Assembly: GCA_002923375.1 (NCBI GenBank)
Contig: BEIJ01000001.1
Span: 1-64,000, forward strand
DNA length: 64,000 nt
Origin: a bacterium HR33
Lineage (GTDB): Bacteria > Gemmatimonadota > Gemmatimonadetes > Gemmatimonadales > GWC2-71-9
Direction: 5' to 3'
The notes under the pieces were generated by a model, which had not been told where the DNA came from, ran no database searches, and saw only the letters and a list, made by a program, of their open reading frames with translations. Made by a program: the position numbers and the translations under genes. Below, one piece after another: positions 42,808 to 50,943 of the stretch. Every line of letters starts with the position of its first letter. Within the stretch, counting starts at the first letter, position 1.

Positions 42808-42831
42808 AATTGGCCCAAAGTTCAACGATCC

Positions 42832-43785
42832 ATGGCGGAAATCTCGCTCAGTCGAACCAAGATGCTCCTGGTCTCGGGCACAGCCAACCGGCCCCTGGCC
42901 GAGGAGATTAGCGCCTATTTGGGGCAGCCTTTGTGTCAGGTCACGATCAAGCGATTCGCCGACGGGGAGATCTTCGTGCGGTTCGACGAGAACGTCCGCG
43001 GCCAGGACGTTTTCATCATCCAGCCGACCAACCCCCCGGGGGATCATATAATCGAGCTTTTGATACTGATCGACGCTGCCAAGCGGGCCAGCGCCGCTCG
43101 GGTTACGGCGGTGATTCCCTATTTCGGCTACGCCCGGCAGGACCGGAAAGACCAGCCCCGGGTGGCGATCAGCGCCAAACTGATGGCCAACCTGATCACC
43201 ACTGCAGGCGCGGACCGGGTACTGGCGCTGGATTTCCACCAGCATCAGCTCCAGGGATTTTTCGACATTCCGGTGGACCACCTCTACGCCGCACCGGTTT
43301 TCACCCAGCACTACCGGCAGATGAACTTGCGGGATCTGGTGGTGGTGGCTCCGGATGTCGGGAGCGCCAAAATGGCCCGGGGTTTCGCCAAGCGCCTGAA
43401 CGCCGGCTTTGCGATCATCGACAAGCGGCGTCCTTCGGCGAATGTGGCGGAAGTGCTGAACGTGGTGGGCGAAGTGGAAGGCCGCGATTGTCTGGTGACC
43501 GACGACATGGTGGATACTGCGGGCACCATGACCGAGGCGGTTCGGGCGCTCAAGCGCCTGGGAGCGCGGGACATTTACTGCTGCGCCTCCCACGCGCTGC
43601 TTTCTGGGCCGGCGGTGGACCGGCTGGTGGCATCGCCGCTCAAGGAACTGGCGGTGACCAACACCATCCTGATCCCCGAAGAGCGGCGGTTCGATCGGCT
43701 GAAGGTACTTTCTATAGCGCCGCTTTTGGCGCGGGCTATCAGTTATACTCATTCGGACCAGTCGGTAAGTTCCTTGTTCGATTGA
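42832..43785 (+). CDS. prs: Ribose-phosphate pyrophosphokinase
   Basis: ATG 42832 gives a 317-residue protein with all class I PRPP synthetase motifs: DENVRGQDVFIIQP, VIPYFGYARQDRK, DFHQHQLQGFFDIPVDHL and the PRPP loop LVTDDMVDTAGTM. It makes PRPP from ribose 5-phosphate and ATP for nucleotide, His and Trp synthesis. The upstream frame to 42493 overlaps the divergent gene and is not used. It heads the conserved prs-rplY-pth string. Confidence 0.96.
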   Translation: MAEISLSRTKMLLVSGTANRPLAEEISAYLGQPLCQVTIKRFADGEIFVRFDENVRGQDVFIIQPTNPPGDHIIELLILIDAAKRASAARVTAVIPYFGYARQDRKDQPRVAISAKLMANLITTAGADRVLALDFHQHQLQGFFDIPVDHLYAAPVFTQHYRQMNLRDLVVVAPDVGSAKMARGFAKRLNAGFAIIDKRRPSANVAEVLNVVGEVEGRDCLVTDDMVDTAGTMTEAVRALKRLGARDIYCCASHALLSGPAVDRLVASPLKELAVTNTILIPEERRFDRLKVLSIAPLLARAISYTHSDQSVSSLFD

Positions 43786-43847
43786 CGGCTTTGCCCGCTG
43801 TGGCGGAGTCGATTCGGTTGAGTTCCAAGCGAGGACGGTAAGGACCT

Positions 43848-44528
43848 ATGGCACAGCCAGTGACGATAACGGCGGAACGCCGGGCCGAGACCGGCAAGGG
43901 TGCGGCTCGGAAGTTGAGGATGAGCGGCAAGGTGCCGGCGGTGATCTACGGTCACGGCCGCGAGCCCGAGCCTTTGTGGGTGTGGCAGAAGGAATTGGAG
44001 CGGGCTCTGAGCGGGATTGCGGCGGAGAGCACGGTGATCGATCTCAAGATCGGGGACGAGACGGTAAAGACCCTGATTCGGGAGATCCAGCGGCACCCGA
44101 TCCGTCCCGGGTTCCTGCACATGGATTTTTACGAGATCCATGCGGGCGAGCGGATCCGGTTGGAGGTGCCGGTGCATCTGGTGGGAACGCCGGAAGGAGT
44201 TCGCACCGCGGGCGGAGTGCTGGATCAGGTTTTGAGGGAGATCGAGATCGAAGTCTTGCCCCAGCACATCCCCGAGAGGGTCGAGGTGGATGTAACGCAT
44301 TTGGGCGTGGGCAAATCGCTCCACGTAAGAGACATCACTATACCGAACGCCACGATCCTCACGCCGGGCGACGAGACCATTTGCACGGTGGTGCCGCCGC
44401 GGGTGGAGGAGGCGCTGCCGGTTGCGGGAGTGGCAGCTCCCGAGGAGATGGCGGAGCCGGAGGTCATCCGCAAGCCGCGAGCCGAAGAGGAAGAGGAAGG
44501 CGCCGAGGAAGAGGCGGGAGAGGAATAG
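43848..44528 (+). CDS. rplY: 50S ribosomal protein L25 (Ctc form)
   Basis: The 226-residue protein has the L25/Ctc 5S-rRNA-binding N-terminal domain (GKGAARKLRMSGKVPAVIYG) and the longer Ctc-type C-terminal beta domain (VPVHLVGTPEGVRTAGGVLDQVLREIEIE, HLGVGKSLHVRDI). The last 35 residues are very acidic (EEEEEGAEEEAGEE), a common tail. It follows prs by 62 bp and is followed, in the same frame and 3 bp after its TAG, by pth. Confidence 0.94.
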   Translation: MAQPVTITAERRAETGKGAARKLRMSGKVPAVIYGHGREPEPLWVWQKELERALSGIAAESTVIDLKIGDETVKTLIREIQRHPIRPGFLHMDFYEIHAGERIRLEVPVHLVGTPEGVRTAGGVLDQVLREIEIEVLPQHIPERVEVDVTHLGVGKSLHVRDITIPNATILTPGDETICTVVPPRVEEALPVAGVAAPEEMAEPEVIRKPRAEEEEEGAEEEAGEE

Positions 44529-44531
44529 ACT

Positions 44532-45113
44532 CTGCGCGCTGTAGTCGGGCTCGGCAACCCGGGACCGGCGTATGCCTTGACGCGGCACAATGCCGGCTTC
44601 ATACTCGCCGACTTCGCGGTAAGAGAGTGGGGATTCCCGCGATTTCGGCGCGAAGGGGATGCGGAAATCTCCCGGGGGACGTTGGGGGAGCAGCCGGTCG
44701 TCGTGATCAAGCCTCAGACCTATATGAACCGCAGCGGGCTGGCTTTGCGGCCCCTGCTGGCCTTGCCCGACTTCGTCCCGGAACGGGACTTGATCGTGCT
44801 GGTGGACGACGTGGCCATACCCCTAGGCACCATCCGGCTTCGGGCCCGGGGCTCCTCCGGCGGGCACCACGGGCTGGACAGTATTGAGGAAGTTTTGGGC
44901 TCGCAATCGTACGCGCGGCTGCGCATCGGGACGGGACCGCCTCCGCCCGGAGTGGACTTGGCCACGTTCGACCTGGAAGAATTCACCCCGGAGGAGCGGG
45001 AACGATTGCTCGATATCATGCCGTGGATGTTGGATGCACTTTCCTGTTGGGTAACTGAGGGAATCGAGACGGCGATGAACCGCTATAACCGCAAACCCGA
45101 GGTTGAACCGTGA
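44532..45113 (+). CDS. pth: Peptidyl-tRNA hydrolase, start probably CTG
   Basis: The longest frame with an ordinary start (TTG 44577) begins inside the family at LTRHNAG and lacks the essential GLGNPG. In frame upstream the codons CTG-CGC-GCT-GTA-GTC encode [15 protein letters not shown], exactly the Pth N-terminus, directly after the rplY TAG and ACT. CTG 44532 with GGAGAGGA about 10 nt upstream is the likely start (193 residues). Conserved residues Asn in GLGNPG, His in TRHNAG, YMNRSG and DD of [10 protein letters not shown] are present. The enzyme rescues peptidyl-tRNAs dropped from ribosomes and is essential in bacteria. Confidence 0.9.
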   Translation: MRAVVGLGNPGPAYALTRHNAGFILADFAVREWGFPRFRREGDAEISRGTLGEQPVVVIKPQTYMNRSGLALRPLLALPDFVPERDLIVLVDDVAIPLGTIRLRARGSSGGHHGLDSIEEVLGSQSYARLRIGTGPPPPGVDLATFDLEEFTPEERERLLDIMPWMLDALSCWVTEGIETAMNRYNRKPEVEP

Positions 45114-47167
45114 ACGATCTTGGATTCGTGCCCACTCTGGCTGCCGCGGCCGGCGCGCTGGGCTTGGCGCTGGCTTGGCTCACGTATCTCTACGTCCGCC
45201 GCCAGCCGGCGGGGAACGAGAGGATGCAGCAGATCGCGTCGCTCATCCACACCGGGGCGATGGCGTTCTTGAAGCGCGAGTACAGCGCGCTGCTTCCCTT
45301 CCTGGCGGTGATAGCCACTCTCTTAGGCGTAGTGATCGGGTGGCCCACCGCGGTGGCTTACTTGGGCGGCGGAATCTCTTCGGTGCTGGCGGGATTTTTC
45401 GGCATGAAGGCGGCAACCCGCGCCAATTCCCGAACCAGCGAGGCCGCCCGGGCGCACGGGCAGTCGCTGGCCCTGCGGATCGCGTTCAGCGGAGGCGCGG
45501 TGATGGGATTGTCGGTGGCCAGCTTAGGGCTCCTCGGTATCGGGCTGGTAATGTTGATCTTCCTGGGCAGTCCGGACTCGAGCGAAGCCTGGAAGGCGTT
45601 CAGCGAGATCATTACCGGCTTCGCCATGGGCGCTTCCTCCATTGCGCTCTTTGCAAGGGTGGGCGGCGGGATCTACACCAAAGCCGCCGATGTGGGAGCG
45701 GACCTGGTGGGTAAGGTGGAGGCCGGGATCCCGGAGGACGATCCCCGCAATCCGGCCACCATCGCCGACAATGTGGGCGACAACGTGGGAGACGTTGCCG
45801 GAATGGGGGCGGATATCTTTGAAAGCTACGTGGGTGCGGTGATCGCCACGGTTGCAATCGCCGCCACGGCGCCGGAAGTAGGATCGCGGATGGCGGGGGC
45901 AGCCCTGCCCGTTCTTTACGCCGTAGCGGGCCTGGCCGCCAGCGTGGCGGCTATCGGGCTCTTCCGCTGGCTGGAGAAGTTCGACCCGGCGGCGGCGCTG
46001 CGCTGGGCCACGTTCCTGGCAGCGGCGCTCTTCCTGGTGCTGGCGTACGCTATCACCGTGAGGGTGGACGTAGGACTCACCTCCACAGACGGCTCCGCCC
46101 AGCCCCTGGGCCCGTTCTGGGCCGTGGTGGCCGGAACCTTGGCCGGGATATTCATCGGACTGGCCACCGAGTACTACACCGCGTCGCGCCCCATCCGCGC
46201 AATCGCCGAAGCGTCCCTCACCGGTCCCGCAACCAACATCATCGCCGGGCTCGCCGTGGGGATGCGGTCCACTGCGGCGCCGCTGCTTCTGATCTGCGGC
46301 GCCATCTACGTGGCCTACAGCGCTGCGGGTCTCTACGGAATCGGAATCGCCGCCGTGGGGATGCTGGCTACCGTGGGAGTCACCATGTCGGTGGACGCCT
46401 ACGGCCCGATCGCCGATAACGCCGGAGGGATAAGCGAAATGAGCCACCTGGGCCCCGAGGTCCGCAAGATCACCGACGGCCTGGACGCCCTGGGCAACAC
46501 CACCGCGGCCATCGGCAAGGGGTTTGCCATCGGTTCGGCAGCGCTGACCGCCCTGGCGCTGTTCAGCGCCTACGCCAACGCGGTCACTCCTCCGGGCTCG
46601 CCTCCCATAAACCTCAACATCGCCGATCCCAAGGTGGTGATCGGCCTGTTCATCGGAGGGGTATTGCCCTTTTTCATCGCGGCGCTCACGATGACCGCCG
46701 TGGGGCGGGCCGCGGAAGGGATGGTTCAGGAGGTGCGGCGGCAGTTCCGCGAGATAGCCGGCTTGATGGAAGGCAAAGCCACACCCGACAGCGCCCGGTG
46801 CGTGGACATCTCGACCCGAGCGGCGTTGAGGGAAATGATCCTCCCCGGAGTTACGGCGGTTCTGGCGCCGGTGATAGTGGGCAAGTTCTTCGGGGTGCAG
46901 ACGCTGGGAGGGATGCTGGCCGGAGCTACGCTCACCGGTGTTATGCTCGCCCTGTTCATGGCCAACGCCGGCGGCGCTTGGGACAACGGCAAGAAGTATA
47001 TCGAGAGCGGCCACCACGGCGGGAAAGGCTCCGACCCCCACAAGGCAGCCGTGGTGGGAGACACCGTGGGCGATCCGTTCAAGGACACCAGCGGGCCTTC
47101 GATGAACATCTTGGTGAAACTCATGGCGGTGGTGAGTCTGGTACTTGCGCCTTGGTTCATAGCGTGA
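45110..47167 (+). CDS. hppA: Membrane-bound cation-pumping pyrophosphatase
   Basis: The 685-residue protein starts with GTG overlapping the pth stop (GTGA). About sixteen helices and the full catalytic signatures are visible: [35 protein letters not shown] (in part), [12 protein letters not shown] and [19 protein letters not shown]. It pumps H+ or Na+ using pyrophosphate. At about 462-468 the motif [10 protein letters not shown] has Ala where K+-independent enzymes have Lys, so it should be K+-dependent. Whether Na+ or H+ is pumped cannot be decided by eye. It is inserted in the translation-gene string between pth and ychF. Confidence 0.96.
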   Translation: MNDLGFVPTLAAAAGALGLALAWLTYLYVRRQPAGNERMQQIASLIHTGAMAFLKREYSALLPFLAVIATLLGVVIGWPTAVAYLGGGISSVLAGFFGMKAATRANSRTSEAARAHGQSLALRIAFSGGAVMGLSVASLGLLGIGLVMLIFLGSPDSSEAWKAFSEIITGFAMGASSIALFARVGGGIYTKAADVGADLVGKVEAGIPEDDPRNPATIADNVGDNVGDVAGMGADIFESYVGAVIATVAIAATAPEVGSRMAGAALPVLYAVAGLAASVAAIGLFRWLEKFDPAAALRWATFLAAALFLVLAYAITVRVDVGLTSTDGSAQPLGPFWAVVAGTLAGIFIGLATEYYTASRPIRAIAEASLTGPATNIIAGLAVGMRSTAAPLLLICGAIYVAYSAAGLYGIGIAAVGMLATVGVTMSVDAYGPIADNAGGISEMSHLGPEVRKITDGLDALGNTTAAIGKGFAIGSAALTALALFSAYANAVTPPGSPPINLNIADPKVVIGLFIGGVLPFFIAALTMTAVGRAAEGMVQEVRRQFREIAGLMEGKATPDSARCVDISTRAALREMILPGVTAVLAPVIVGKFFGVQTLGGMLAGATLTGVMLALFMANAGGAWDNGKKYIESGHHGGKGSDPHKAAVVGDTVGDPFKDTSGPSMNILVKLMAVVSLVLAPWFIA

Positions 47168-47183
47168 CCGGCCGGTTGACTAG

Positions 47184-48284
47184 GTGCTGCGTTTCGGAAT
47201 CGTCGGGCTGCCCAATGTAGGCAAGTCCACACTGTTCAACGCCCTTACCAATTCGCGGGCGCCGGCGGAGAACTATCCGTTCTGCACCGTGGAGCCGAAC
47301 GTAGCGGTGGTGGCGGTGCCGGACGAACGGCTGGAGCGGATCAACCAAGTGGCCCGGCGCCCGCGAATGGTTCCCGCCCTGGTGGAGTTCGTAGACATAG
47401 CCGGTCTGGTAGAGGGAGCGAGCAAAGGAGCGGGCCTGGGCAATCAGTTCTTGGCCCAAATCCGGGAAGTGGACGCCATCGTGGAAGTGGTGCGCTGCTT
47501 CGAGGATCCCGACGTGGTCCACGTAATGGGCCAAGTAGATCCGGAACGCGACTATCAGGTGATCAAGACCGAGCTGGCGCTGGCGGACTTGGCTGTAGTG
47601 GAGCGGCGGCTGGAAAAGGTTCGCAAGCACGCCCGGGCGGGGGAGCAGGAAGCGGTCCTAGAGCTGGCCGTACTGGAGCGGGTCCGGGAAGCGCTGGAGT
47701 CGGGGAGCGACGCTTGGGCGGCTGTAGGGAACGAGGAAGAGCGCCGCCACTTGGAGCGCTTGGGGCTGCTTTCGATAAAGCCGGTGCTGTACGCCGCCAA
47801 CGTGGGCGAAGGGGATCTGGGGGTTCCGGAGCCGCCGTTGGTGGCGCGGCTGAAAGAGGCCGTGGAGCGGGACCGGCCGGGTGCGGTGGTGGTGGGGTTT
47901 TCCGCCAAGCTGGAAGCCGAGCTGTCCGAGCTCGACGGGGAGGAGCGGAAGGAATTCATGGAGGCGGCGGGCCTCGAGCAGACCGGGCTGGCCCGCCTGA
48001 TTCGGGCGGGATACCAGCTTTTGGGCCTGGAGACATTTTTCACCGTGGGGGAAGAAGAGGTGCGGGCCTGGACCATTCGGCGCGGCACCACGGCCTTCGA
48101 GGCGGCGGGGCTGATCCACTCGGATTTCCAGCGCGGGTTCATCCGTTGCGAGACGCTGAGCTGGGAGGAGTTCGTCCGGGCGGGATCGTACAAGAAAGCC
48201 CGGGAGGCGGGCATGGTGCGGAGCGAAGGGCGGGAGTACGTAGTGAAGGACGGGGAAATCCTTCTTTTCAGGTTCAACGTATAG
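47184..48284 (+). CDS. ychF: YchF/OLA1 family P-loop NTPase
   Basis: The 366-residue protein starts with GTG. It has G1 [16 protein letters not shown]3 [21 protein letters not shown] and, in place of NKxD, NVGE, the change that makes YchF an ATPase rather than a GTPase. The C-terminal TGS domain contains [36 protein letters not shown]. YchF binds ribosomes and affects stress responses and translation. It is 16 bp after hppA. Confidence 0.96.
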   Translation: MLRFGIVGLPNVGKSTLFNALTNSRAPAENYPFCTVEPNVAVVAVPDERLERINQVARRPRMVPALVEFVDIAGLVEGASKGAGLGNQFLAQIREVDAIVEVVRCFEDPDVVHVMGQVDPERDYQVIKTELALADLAVVERRLEKVRKHARAGEQEAVLELAVLERVREALESGSDAWAAVGNEEERRHLERLGLLSIKPVLYAANVGEGDLGVPEPPLVARLKEAVERDRPGAVVVGFSAKLEAELSELDGEERKEFMEAAGLEQTGLARLIRAGYQLLGLETFFTVGEEEVRAWTIRRGTTAFEAAGLIHSDFQRGFIRCETLSWEEFVRAGSYKKAREAGMVRSEGREYVVKDGEILLFRFNV

Positions 48285-48300
48285 GAGGAGACTGCGGCTT

Positions 48301-48377
48301 ATAGCAAGGCGCTGGGGCGCCGTCAAAAAAGCGAGCTGCTCCGCTTTCGCGAACCGCCGTTCCACGCTATTTTGCTA
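48301..48377 (+). promoter_or_regulatory. Cloverleaf-like structured element upstream of rpsF
   Basis: Within 77 nt, four helices can form: TAGCAA/TTGCTA closing stem (48302-48307, 48372-48377); GGCGC-tggg-GCGCC (48308-48321); AAAGCG/CGCTTT (48328-48333, 48342-48347); and GAAC-cgcc-GTTC (48351-48362). The layout is tRNA-like in size, but lacks T-loop and D-loop signatures and a 7-bp acceptor, so it is not a functional tRNA gene. It fills most of the ychF-rpsF gap and may be an rpsF leader. Confidence 0.45.
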
Positions 48378-48400
48378 GCAGCTAGACCTGCAAACCACCT

Positions 48401-48424
48401 ACTCCGACTGCACCGGATCGGAGT
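48401..48424 (+). promoter_or_regulatory. Hairpin just upstream of rpsF, possible S6:S18 feedback site
   Basis: ACTCCGA (48401-48407) and TCGGAGT (48418-48424) form a perfect 7-bp stem with a 10-nt loop containing ACCGG. It ends 12 nt before the GGAGG Shine-Dalgarno of rpsF. In other bacteria the S6:S18 complex binds a leader hairpin with an exposed CCG and represses the operon; this hairpin shows CCG in its loop, so the role is plausible but unproven. Confidence 0.4.
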
Positions 48425-48446
48425 CGCAACGACCAAAGGAGGTGCC

Positions 48447-48863
48447 GTGAAAGCCCGGCGTTACGAAGTCGTTTATATCTTCGATAGCACACTGGAAGAA
48501 GCCGAGATCAACCGGCGCTTGGAGCGGTTTCACGCTCTGCTGCGCACGGAGGCGTGCCCGGAGCCGGTTACCGACGTGAACCACTGGGGCAAGCGGACCC
48601 TGGCGTATCCCATCAAGCGGCGGGAGACCGGTTACTACGTGGTGGTGAAGTTCGAGACCGAACCACAGGTGTTGGGTGAATTCGAGCGAGCCATCAAGCT
48701 GGACGAGGGGGTTCTCCGCCATCTGATCGTGATCGACGAGGGTGCTATGCCCGCCGCGATTCGCATAGAAGAAGTGGCGGAGGAAGAAGAGGAAGAGCTC
48801 GAGCTTGACGAGGAGGAAGAAGAGGAAGTCGCCTCCGAGGTGCGAGAGGAGTCCGAAGGATGA
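48447..48863 (+). CDS. rpsF: 30S ribosomal protein S6
   Basis: GTG 48447 follows a strong AAAGGAGG. The 138-residue protein has the S6 core ([58 protein letters not shown]) and a very acidic C-terminal tail from about 108 ([16 protein letters not shown]), reminiscent of the glutamate tail added by RimK in some bacteria, here genetically encoded. S6 binds S18 on the platform of the small subunit. The stop overlaps the rpsR ATG. Confidence 0.96.
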   Translation: MKARRYEVVYIFDSTLEEAEINRRLERFHALLRTEACPEPVTDVNHWGKRTLAYPIKRRETGYYVVVKFETEPQVLGEFERAIKLDEGVLRHLIVIDEGAMPAAIRIEEVAEEEEEELELDEEEEEEVASEVREESEG

Positions 48864-49081
48864 AAAGACCCGGTAAGGTGTGCCCCATTTGCGAGATGGG
48901 GGTACGGGTGATCGATTACAAGGACGAGCGCACGCTGGTGCGGTTTACCGCCGAGCGGGGCAAGATCCTCCCGCGCCGGCTAACGGGTACCTGTGCCCGG
49001 CACCAGAGGCAGCTCAGCCGCGCCATCAAACGGGCCCGCTTCCTGGCTCTGCTTCCTTTCATTCGGGGCTACGCCCGCTAG
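48860..49081 (+). CDS. rpsR: 30S ribosomal protein S18, zinc-ribbon (C+) form
   Basis: The 73-residue protein overlaps rpsF by ATGA. It shows CPICEMG near the N-terminus and [26 protein letters not shown], i.e. Cys-x2-Cys plus a third Cys and a His that may complete a zinc site (C+ form). S18 pairs with S6. Directly followed by the DUF2232 gene without spacing. Confidence 0.96.
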   Translation: MKRPGKVCPICEMGVRVIDYKDERTLVRFTAERGKILPRRLTGTCARHQRQLSRAIKRARFLALLPFIRGYAR

Positions 49082-50047
49082 GTGTCGGACCGAGGTAGTG
49101 GTGCTCCGGAGCGAGGTTTTTGGGGCCTCGTTCTGGCGGTAATTGCCTTTTCCGCCTTTGCACCTTTGGGGATGGTGGCAGTGCCCCTGGCGGCGCTGCT
49201 ATCCCTATCCCGCCCCGCTTCCCGAGGGCAGCTTGCAGCGCTGGTGGCGGCTGCCGGATTCGGCCTTTGGTGGCTTTCGGCCCAGGGTACGGTGGCGGAT
49301 CAGGTGGTTCGGGCCGGAACGCTCATCGCGGCGGTCACGTTCGCCCTCGCGACCCGCTACACTCGGGGAACGGCGACCCATCGGGTCCTGCTTTCGGTGC
49401 TAGTGGCGGCGTGCAGCCTTGCGGTATGGTTCATGATCGGTGGCTGGTCCTGGGGTGCGGTGAGTTGGTGGGTGGAGCGGCGGGCCAGTTTCGGGGCGCG
49501 CCTGGTTTTGGGCCGGGTTTTGAATCCCGAGGCTCCCGGAGGAGCGGCTCCGCCGTTCGGGGAGCCCCGGGAGCTGGCGCTATGGTTGGAGGAAGGTATC
49601 CGAGTTTTGGCCGACAATTATGCCGCGATCGCAACCCTCCAGCTGATGGCCGCACTGGTGCTGGCGCTGCTGCTTTACCGGCGTATCGCCCGCTCGCCGT
49701 GGGGGCTTCCACCGGGAAGGTTCCGGGACTTCAGGTTTACCGAGCATCTGGGCTGGCTGGGAGTGGTTTCCCTGGCGGTGGTGCTGGTGCCCAAGTTAGC
49801 GGCAGCCAAGGCGGCGGCGGTCAACTTGCTCATCGTTACCGGAGTGCTGTACGCCCTGCGAGGAGCGGCGGTGACGGTGTTCGGACTGGGATTGTTGGGG
49901 GGAATAGGACCCTGGGCGATGGCGGTTTTAGGTCTGGCGGTGGTATTCCTCTTGCCTCTGGTGGCCGCCGGTGCCATCGTGTTAGGGGTGATAGATGCAA
50001 GCTTCGATCTGCGGAGCAGGCTGGCTGGCAGGGGCCTGCAACCGTAG
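49082..50047 (+). CDS. DUF2232 family membrane protein
   Basis: The 321-residue protein starts with GTG at the base after the rpsR stop. About eight to nine hydrophobic helices are visible. Position between rpsR and rplI and the C-terminal helices (LGWLGVVSLAVVLVP, VLYALRGAAVTVFGLGLLGG) match DUF2232/YybS-like proteins, which occur at this place in many bacteria. The function is unknown. Confidence 0.8.
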   Translation: MSDRGSGAPERGFWGLVLAVIAFSAFAPLGMVAVPLAALLSLSRPASRGQLAALVAAAGFGLWWLSAQGTVADQVVRAGTLIAAVTFALATRYTRGTATHRVLLSVLVAACSLAVWFMIGGWSWGAVSWWVERRASFGARLVLGRVLNPEAPGGAAPPFGEPRELALWLEEGIRVLADNYAAIATLQLMAALVLALLLYRRIARSPWGLPPGRFRDFRFTEHLGWLGVVSLAVVLVPKLAAAKAAAVNLLIVTGVLYALRGAAVTVFGLGLLGGIGPWAMAVLGLAVVFLLPLVAAGAIVLGVIDASFDLRSRLAGRGLQP

Positions 50048-50086
50048 GCCGATATTAGGGGGTTATCTTTGTCTATAGGGCGAACT

Positions 50087-50551
50087 ATGGAAGTGATCTT
50101 GCGAGAGGACGTAGAAAAAGTAGGGAGGGCCGGCGAAATCGTGACGGTCAAGGATGGTTTCGCCCGCAACTACTTGATACCCCGGGGGTTGGCGTATCTG
50201 GCGACGGAGAGCAACCGCCGGCGGTTCGAGGCCGAGGCCAAGAAGCGAGCCCAGCGGATGGAGGAGGCCAGAGCTCGGGCGGAAGAGCAGGCCAAGGCGC
50301 TGGGGGAGATATCGCTCACCTTTACCATGAAGGCGGGCGAAGGCGATCGCCTCTTTGGTTCGGTAACGGCGGCTGATATCGCCAAGAGGTTGGAGGAGCT
50401 CGGCTATAGGATCGACAAGCGCCGGATCGAGCTAGATGAACCGATCAAGCTGGTGGGGATTTACAAAGTTCCGGTCAAGCTGGAGGCCGGGGTACAAGGG
50501 GAGGTTCGCGTCTGGGTAGTGAAAGAAGGGAACACTGCGGGCTCGACTTGA
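50087..50551 (+). CDS. rplI: 50S ribosomal protein L9
   Basis: ATG 50087 with AGGG six nt upstream is preferred over an in-frame TTG at 50069, giving the normal N-terminus MEVILREDVEKVGRAGEIVTVKDGFARNYLIPRG and 154 residues. A long helix (residues about 42-75) connects to the C-terminal domain (GSVTAADIAKRLEELGYRIDKRRIEL). L9 binds 23S rRNA near the L1 stalk. Confidence 0.96.
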   Translation: MEVILREDVEKVGRAGEIVTVKDGFARNYLIPRGLAYLATESNRRRFEAEAKKRAQRMEEARARAEEQAKALGEISLTFTMKAGEGDRLFGSVTAADIAKRLEELGYRIDKRRIELDEPIKLVGIYKVPVKLEAGVQGEVRVWVVKEGNTAGST

Positions 50552-50564
50552 TTAGTAATGTAGT

Positions 50565-50933
50565 ATGAGTGGCGAGTCTCGCCTGGCGGGCGAGCGGTGG
50601 GAGATCAGGGCCGCCGTTTCCACGCTGGAGGAGCATAAGGCGACCGATGTCGTGGTGCTGGATCTCAGGCGCCTGAGCGACGCAACCGACTACTTCGTGA
50701 TCGCTTCCGGGTCGTCGGACACCCATGTAAGAGCCCTCGCGGAGCACGTGGTGGAGGAATGCGCCCGCCGGGGCGTGAGACCTCACCACGTGGAGGGTAT
50801 GTCGGCTGGTCGCTGGGTTCTGATAGATTTCGTCGATTTCGTGGTTCACGTTTTTCATCCCACCCTGCGCGAGTTTTACCAGCTGGAGCGCCTGTGGGCT
50901 GACGCTCCGGCGGTGCCCGCGGCTTATTACTGA
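50565..50933 (+). CDS. rsfS: Ribosomal silencing factor RsfS
   Basis: The 122-residue protein contains the RsfS/Iojap signature: KATDVVVLDLRRLSDATDYFVIASGSSDTHVRALAEHV and WVLIDFVDFVVHVFHPTLREFYQLERLW. It binds L14 and blocks subunit joining when nutrients run low. It follows rplI by 13 bp. Confidence 0.95.
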   Translation: MSGESRLAGERWEIRAAVSTLEEHKATDVVVLDLRRLSDATDYFVIASGSSDTHVRALAEHVVEECARRGVRPHHVEGMSAGRWVLIDFVDFVVHVFHPTLREFYQLERLWADAPAVPAAYY

Positions 50934-50943
50934 GGTGATCCCA

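Noticed and set aside
33914-42831. Attachment-site duplication of the tRNA-Gln 3' end
   Set aside because: No repeat longer than about 7 bases of the tRNA 3' end was found before prs, and no integrase gene is present.
45524-47041. Long open frame (505 codons) on the minus strand
   Set aside because: It lies entirely inside hppA and its translation is low-complexity His/Gly/Arg-rich, as expected from antisense of GC-rich coding DNA.
48301-48377. Possible tRNA gene
   Set aside because: Helices form a cloverleaf but there is no TTCGANNC T-loop, no D-loop GG, acceptor is 6 bp and the anticodon-arm loop has 8 nt. Kept only as a structured leader.
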